NCBI GenBank assembly: GCA_019671135.1
Contig: JAHRHY010000022.1
Location: 124,001 to 188,000 of the forward strand
Direction: 5' to 3'
DNA length: 64,000 bases
Source of the DNA: Linnemannia hyalina
Taxonomy: Eukaryota > Mortierellomycota > Mortierellomycetes > Mortierellales > Mortierellaceae
Both the position numbers and the translations under genes were made by a program. The notes beneath the pieces were generated by a model. That model was given only the letters and a program-made list of their open reading frames with translations. It searched no databases and was not told where the DNA came from. This document shows, piece after piece, positions 59,714 to 64,000 of the stretch. Numbering within the stretch: the first letter of the stretch is position 1; each line of letters begins with the position of its first letter.

Positions 59714-60439
59714 ATGTTATCAAGGGTTGTTAAAGAGTGTTTGTTTATTTACGTCTTTCTGGTAGTGCGTGGATACGCGTGAATCAAAAGCAAAAGAATG
59801 AGTTTTCATGCAAACAGATAAGGGTGTGGCATTAACCCTTTCGTCGCAACAAGATACGTTGACGAACACGGAGCCATGGTGGGAAAAATGGATGAATGAG
59901 GCTCTTGGTGATGCGAGTTGTGTTTTTTTCTATTCTTTGTTGATTAAGTTGTGGTGAACATAAGCTGAATGAGTGTCTCTGTGGAGGCTGCTGTCTGTGG
60001 ATTGCAAAGACAAGTGCAGGTGAAAGGGAATGAGTGTGATGGCTGGGAGAAGAGTAGTTGATGTGGAATCAGAAGTGGGGAGTGGAGTGAATAGAGAGTG
60101 GAAGAGAATGGAGGAGAAAGAAATAAAAAAAGTAATAGGGAGTAGAGCAGAGTGGTCTGTTGAAGTAAGGCTTGGAAGGTGAAGAGGAAAAGAAAGAAGA
60201 AGCAAGAGTCGCGAAAAGGACGCGCTGCTCAGTCTCAGTTAACTAATAGCTGGTAGATTCCCTTTCTAATTGAACATGCAAGTACAGGAATGATAGCCCT
60301 TAATAGTAATTATTTAGAGTCGAAAGCTCAAATAAGCCAAGAAATGACCCCCATGAATATGAAATCCTATAAAGTCCGATAAGTTCTCCTCTTCATTGCC
60401 CTTATCCATTTTCCATAGTCACAACCACCCTTCCCGGAC
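59714..60439. other. Spacer, no gene seen
   Basis: Purine-rich tract (60050-60230) then AT-rich sequence leading to the snoRNA promoter. Open frames are short and simple in composition. Confidence 0.5.
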
Positions 60440-60447
60440 TATAAAAG
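60440..60447 (+). promoter_or_regulatory. TATA box of the snoRNA gene
   Basis: TATAAAAG starts 42 bp before the proposed U3 5' end, at a distance suitable for a Pol II snoRNA promoter. Confidence 0.45.
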
Positions 60448-60481
60448 AAATCAGCAACCGCGAAAGAATTTGTTCTCTATC

Positions 60482-60706
60482 GACTGTACTTACAGGATTT
60501 CTGTCTAGTACATTTCCAGTCTTTGTTTCCCAACATAGACACACGGTTTACCCTCGACGATGAGTTGAAGTGCGCTGCCCGTAAAGGGAAGCGAAGCACA
60601 CCTGTTTACTCTTCTTTTGAAGAGTCGGGTGCCTGCTTATTGATGATCTTGTCTAGTCGCCCTTCAAGGCGGCTATGATGAGGGCGGTCGCACATTCTGA
60701 GCGGTT
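60482..60706 (+). ncRNA. Probable U3 box C/D snoRNA
   Basis: U3 guides early pre-rRNA cleavage in the nucleolus within the small-subunit processome. The 5' end GACTGTACTTACAGGAT matches the U3 start (GAC-TACTT-CAGGAT). A box C'-like CGATGAGTTGAAG follows, then hairpins (GTGC...GCAC, and ACTCTTC-TTTT-GAAGAGT). Near the 3' end are box C ATTGATGATCTTG and box D in CATTCTGAGCGGTTT, which closely resemble the human and yeast U3 ends. The length of about 225 nt fits (human U3 is 217). Box A, normally an almost invariant GGATCATTTCTATAG, reads GGATTTCTGTCTAG here, a real deviation. Other box C/D RNAs are possible. The exact ends are estimated. Confidence 0.65.
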
Positions 60707-62870
60707 TACTCTCTCTTTTTTATATCTTTAAAACGACAATAACAACAAAAACAACAGCAACAAAAGAAATGTTATGGATAATGTAATCGGTTGACGTCTG
60801 TGTGTTGGAAATATTGCTTAGGCTAAAACATTCCCACAATATCTTTTAGTCTAATTTCTTTTAGTGTTCGTATCAAGATCAAACCTGCACACGAAGCTTA
60901 CGCTTATTTTTCGATGTCGTTTGCATTGCTGCCAAGGCTGATCAATACGTCTAACTGCATGAGCGACAAACGAGGGGGTTAAAAGCGTCTTTTCACCCTT
61001 TTTTATTTTTGTCACTTTTTCAACCCCAATGCCTATGTCACTTCGATCAAAAAAAGGGTCGAGAAAAGAAGGAAGGTGCCAAAGTATGCAAAGTGAGGCA
61101 AGAAGAAGAAAAAATAAGCAGGGAGAGGGAAAAAAAATAGTAGAGGAATCATCACCGTGTATGGTAGAGTAAGCACTAACGCACATCTACGCGCGCGTAC
61201 ATAGGATAGCAGCTAAAAAAATCACATTCTCCCTGGAAAAACGTCTTCTTGGCGTAGATCAACTTTTTACTACTGAGGAGGACTTACGAAACGAGTGATG
61301 GGAGATGCTATCTCATTACTTGGATAGAACTACTTGGAGTAAAAAGGGCGAGGTAGCATCGTTGCGAATGGAGGAAAGTGGTGGATGAGGAAAAGAGGAA
61401 AAGTGGAAGGAGGGAGGGAGGGAGCGTACAATACAATGAGGCGAAGAGGAAAGGAGAAAATGGTTAGAGCATAGAGCCCTCCAGACAAGGCATAAAATGA
61501 TGGTGAATGCTCCCTCTCTTTCAAAAGTAACAACAGTACTTTGCCGAGACCATCAGATATGCAGATGCTCCTATTTCTATTTTCATTGCTGTATGCGTTG
61601 GTGCACATCTAGCCGTCCCCTATGTGTCTGGAAAGATCGCGATCGTGGTTGGTCCCCTGCTGTTTTTGTTATTGAATGGGACGAGCGGGTGAGCTGAGCA
61701 CCTTCATGGCCATACATTCATGCATAGCCCCCATCTTTCATGTTTGTGTCCATTAGGTGTGGTTTTCGTTTGCCTTGTTGTTTGTAATTGTTTTTCGGTG
61801 TAGTGGCCAAATTTCTCTCACGTTTGTTTTCTCTATTGAAGCCAACTCGGGCCCCACTCAAAAAGAAAAAGAAAATGAGGGGCAGGGAGCGAATGAAATC
61901 AAATGCAAAGAGCACAGGAACCACGAGATTAATAAATGTGGACCCTTCTCGGGGTATTACAATGGTGTGGTATGGGAGGTTGTGCAAAGAGCAGTACTCA
62001 TACACACATACACGGCACTCTGGCATATTTGTTTGCATTGTTGTTGTTGTTGCTCGTTTGTGTTGATAATGGCAACATGGACAGAGGAAAACAAGGGCGC
62101 ACCTGAAGACAACAAGATCAGAGGCGTTTTTTGGTAAGGCAGGACAAGGTAGGAAGGGGTTGGTTGGGAATGCGTCTTTTTTTTTTTTTTTTGAGTATGT
62201 TTGTGTATCTTTTGTGTTCGACTGCTCGAGTGTGAATGTGCTTTTCCATCTTCGAGATCAACAAAAAATAAGACGGGGAGAGAGGGAGAAGGGGTAAGCG
62301 AGGGAGAGAGAGGAATAGGGCCGAGAGAGGAGAGAGGAGAGGGAAGAGGATGAAGGAGGGAAAAGAGATGACATGCGGCATGCGTCGACAACAGTAGAAC
62401 GAAGAAAAGCATAAGCACAAATGAACAAACACATAAGCACATACTGTAGGAAGAAGGACGGCGAAGGCAGAGAAAAAACAAGATGGGAGAGGACGTATAA
62501 CAAGCAGTAAAAGCAATCAGATTGAACACAAAAACTCTGGTTTGGCCCATGATGATGTGAGTGTGCATCGTCATTCACCCATTTCTTCCCTCTTTCTCCT
62601 CCTCGCCCTTCTTTTTTTTCGTTGTTGTTATCGCCTCGTCCCTTTTGTTGTTTACACTTCTTGACGTTTTCTTCTTTTTTGTCTTTCTTTTTCTCTCTTT
62701 TTCTTTTTCTTTTACTTTTTCTTTTTCTCTTTCACTCACGCTTCGCTTTCTTCTTCATAGTTTTCTTTTGCTCCCCTCTGGTTTTCTCTCTTCCCACCTT
62801 TCTTTCATCCCTTTCATCCACGTTTTCAACACCCCCCTTCACCTTCCTCATACCCCCCTAATATCTAACC
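60707..62870. other. Long spacer, no gene seen
   Basis: AT-rich sequence after the snoRNA (T-run near 60715), then purine-rich blocks and, from about 62580, a strong pyrimidine tract on the plus strand that looks like the promoter of the following gene. Open frames are low complexity. Confidence 0.5.
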
Positions 62871-63614
62871 ATGTTTTTCAATCATCCAACAACGTTTTTC
62901 CTCTCAAACCTCCGCCCCCAATCGCACTCTTCCCTTCCACAACTAGCAGCCGGAGGATCGGAAGGTGCAATCTGGTCACCCTGCCACAAGTCATCCCCTC
63001 TCCTCCCCGCACATATCATCAGCCCTCAACACTACTACCATCGCCGAAGACGACCAGCATCCTTTTCAGGCTGCTTCCTTTCCTCCCCTCCCTCTCATGC
63101 AATCGCACCTGCTGCTGTGATAGACAGGAACCAAGACCCTCTCCCTCCTGCACCTGCACCTGCACAACCCGAGAGGAACAGCTTTAATCGCAACAACAAC
63201 AATCGTCATAGATCCAATTGGCAAAGAGATGAACATACATCCTTCCCAGCAGGACTCGAGGACGTGGAAGTGCTGGAGGAGGAGGTGGTGGTGGAGAGGA
63301 GCATCGGAGGTCATAGGAGTAACCGGCGACAGAACCGCACATCGTATCAATTGGTCATGGAGCAGCTGGCTATGCTTGACGAGGTGATGGAAAGTGAGAC
63401 TGAGGGAGCGGACAGTGGGCGACTGGAGCCGGCGGTCTTTCTTTATGGGAATTCTGCCATGACTGCGGGCGGTGCAGCTGCAGGTGGAAGTGTTGATGGT
63501 CCGGAGGAGGAGGAGGAGGATCAGGCGTGGTCTGAGTTGGGATTGCAGATAGAGGAGCCTCCGTTGCCTATGCCATCATTGGTTGCTTCAAGGAGGAGGA
63601 CATGGATCAGATAG
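62871..63614 (+). CDS. Hypothetical low-complexity protein
   Basis: I do not recognise it. The ATG at 62871 follows a TC-rich promoter-like tract and a CTAACC context, and opens 247 codons to a TAG at 63612. The first 90 residues are Ser/Pro/His-rich. Residues about 100-125 are Asn/Arg-rich (RNSFNRNNNNRHRSNWQRDE). A likely helix, TSYQLVMEQLAMLDEVMESE, follows, then an acidic stretch and an Arg-rich end. Another frame over 62561-63187 is also open, so introns could change the first half. A CTTTTCAG acceptor-like site ends near 63069. The second half, with its predicted helix and charge pattern, is the more credible part. Confidence 0.4.
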   Translation: MFFNHPTTFFLSNLRPQSHSSLPQLAAGGSEGAIWSPCHKSSPLLPAHIISPQHYYHRRRRPASFSGCFLSSPPSHAIAPAAVIDRNQDPLPPAPAPAQPERNSFNRNNNNRHRSNWQRDEHTSFPAGLEDVEVLEEEVVVERSIGGHRSNRRQNRTSYQLVMEQLAMLDEVMESETEGADSGRLEPAVFLYGNSAMTAGGAAAGGSVDGPEEEEEDQAWSELGLQIEEPPLPMPSLVASRRRTWIR

Positions 63615-64000
63615 ACATATACCATCCATCCATCGATACCTTTTGCTAAGTAGGAGATGTCGTTCTTTCTCTCACAAAAATAAAAAAATAAAAAAAAGCT
63701 AGGGAACAGAAAAGACACGACACGACACGACTTTGGTGAGTGGTGAGTGGTGGGTGACCCTCTTTTTTTTTTTTTTTTTTTTTTTCTTTTCTTCATCTTT
63801 CTCTCCCTTTTCTACACAACCCAATCAACAAGCACTCTTCGCCATTCAGGAACTGCAGCAAGCACGAACAGGGGCTAGACAACCTACTCCTCCTCCATTC
63901 AGGCACACCTACCTTACCAACTGAATGCATTCACAAGACTCATCCCTCTTCTCCTCTACAACAACAACATCAACACAATGAGGGTTACTTCCACCACCCA
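63615..64000 (+). other. 3' flank or further exons at the window edge
   Basis: A T run and pyrimidine tract (63760-63815) precede a frame reading FAIQELQQARTGARQPTPPP near 63840. That could be a downstream exon of the preceding hypothetical gene or the start of a gene that continues beyond the window. Not resolvable here. Confidence 0.3.

Overview
The window is nuclear DNA of a filamentous fungus. The protein genes are eukaryotic, with many short introns (mostly about 60-150 bp, GT...AG, plus one GC...AG). Spacers are short and rich in pyrimidine tracts, and AATAAA signals follow several genes. I infer an early-diverging fungus, most likely Mortierellomycota (Mortierella sensu lato). That rests on an eL28 ribosomal protein gene (absent from budding yeast), a metazoan-type class I phosphodiesterase, and a tandem family whose domain layout I recall from many Mortierella predicted proteins. 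No database search was possible. Exon borders come from splice consensus, phase agreement and protein-family continuity.

Left third (1-27 kb), mostly housekeeping genes: a class I cyclic-nucleotide phosphodiesterase (4525-7864, +); a short Utp12-domain protein (8062-9194, -); ADE4 amidophosphoribosyltransferase, 9 exons (10009-12963, +); a very unusual kelch ectodomain / transmembrane / protein kinase gene (13530-17892, -); eIF2B beta (19006-20595, -); the CAF1/POP2 deadenylase (21182-22735, +); ribosomal protein eL28 (23302-24583, +); and ubiquitin-eL40 (25534-26346, +). The first 4.5 kb is mainly low-complexity, promoter-like sequence.

Middle (27-50 kb): a 23-kb head-to-tail array of one gene family, all on the minus strand. 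It has five apparently intact genes of 1137-1300 residues (called here A, B, D, E and F), one truncated copy that still encodes the N-terminal domain (A'), and decayed pieces. Each copy has a short first exon carrying a conserved N-terminal domain and a phase-2 intron at the same place. The large second exon carries a fast-changing low-complexity linker, a Cys-containing conserved module and a leucine-rich C-terminal half. The layout (conserved ends, hypervariable linker, near-identical tracts between copies, truncated relics) fits a birth-and-death family such as recognition or NLR-like genes. The function is unknown and this is inference. I regard it as the most likely undescribed system here, with the kelch receptor kinase second.

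Right part (50-64 kb): a tRNA-Val(AAC); an oxaloacetate-type mitochondrial carrier (52048-53285, -); the mitochondrial phosphate carrier (55906-56844, +); two decayed relatives of one F-box/LRR-like gene in opposite orientation (about 54.1-55.4 and 58.2-59.5 kb); inverted-repeat sequences near 59.1-59.7 kb; a probable U3 snoRNA gene (60482-60706, +); and one hypothetical protein (62871-63614, +).
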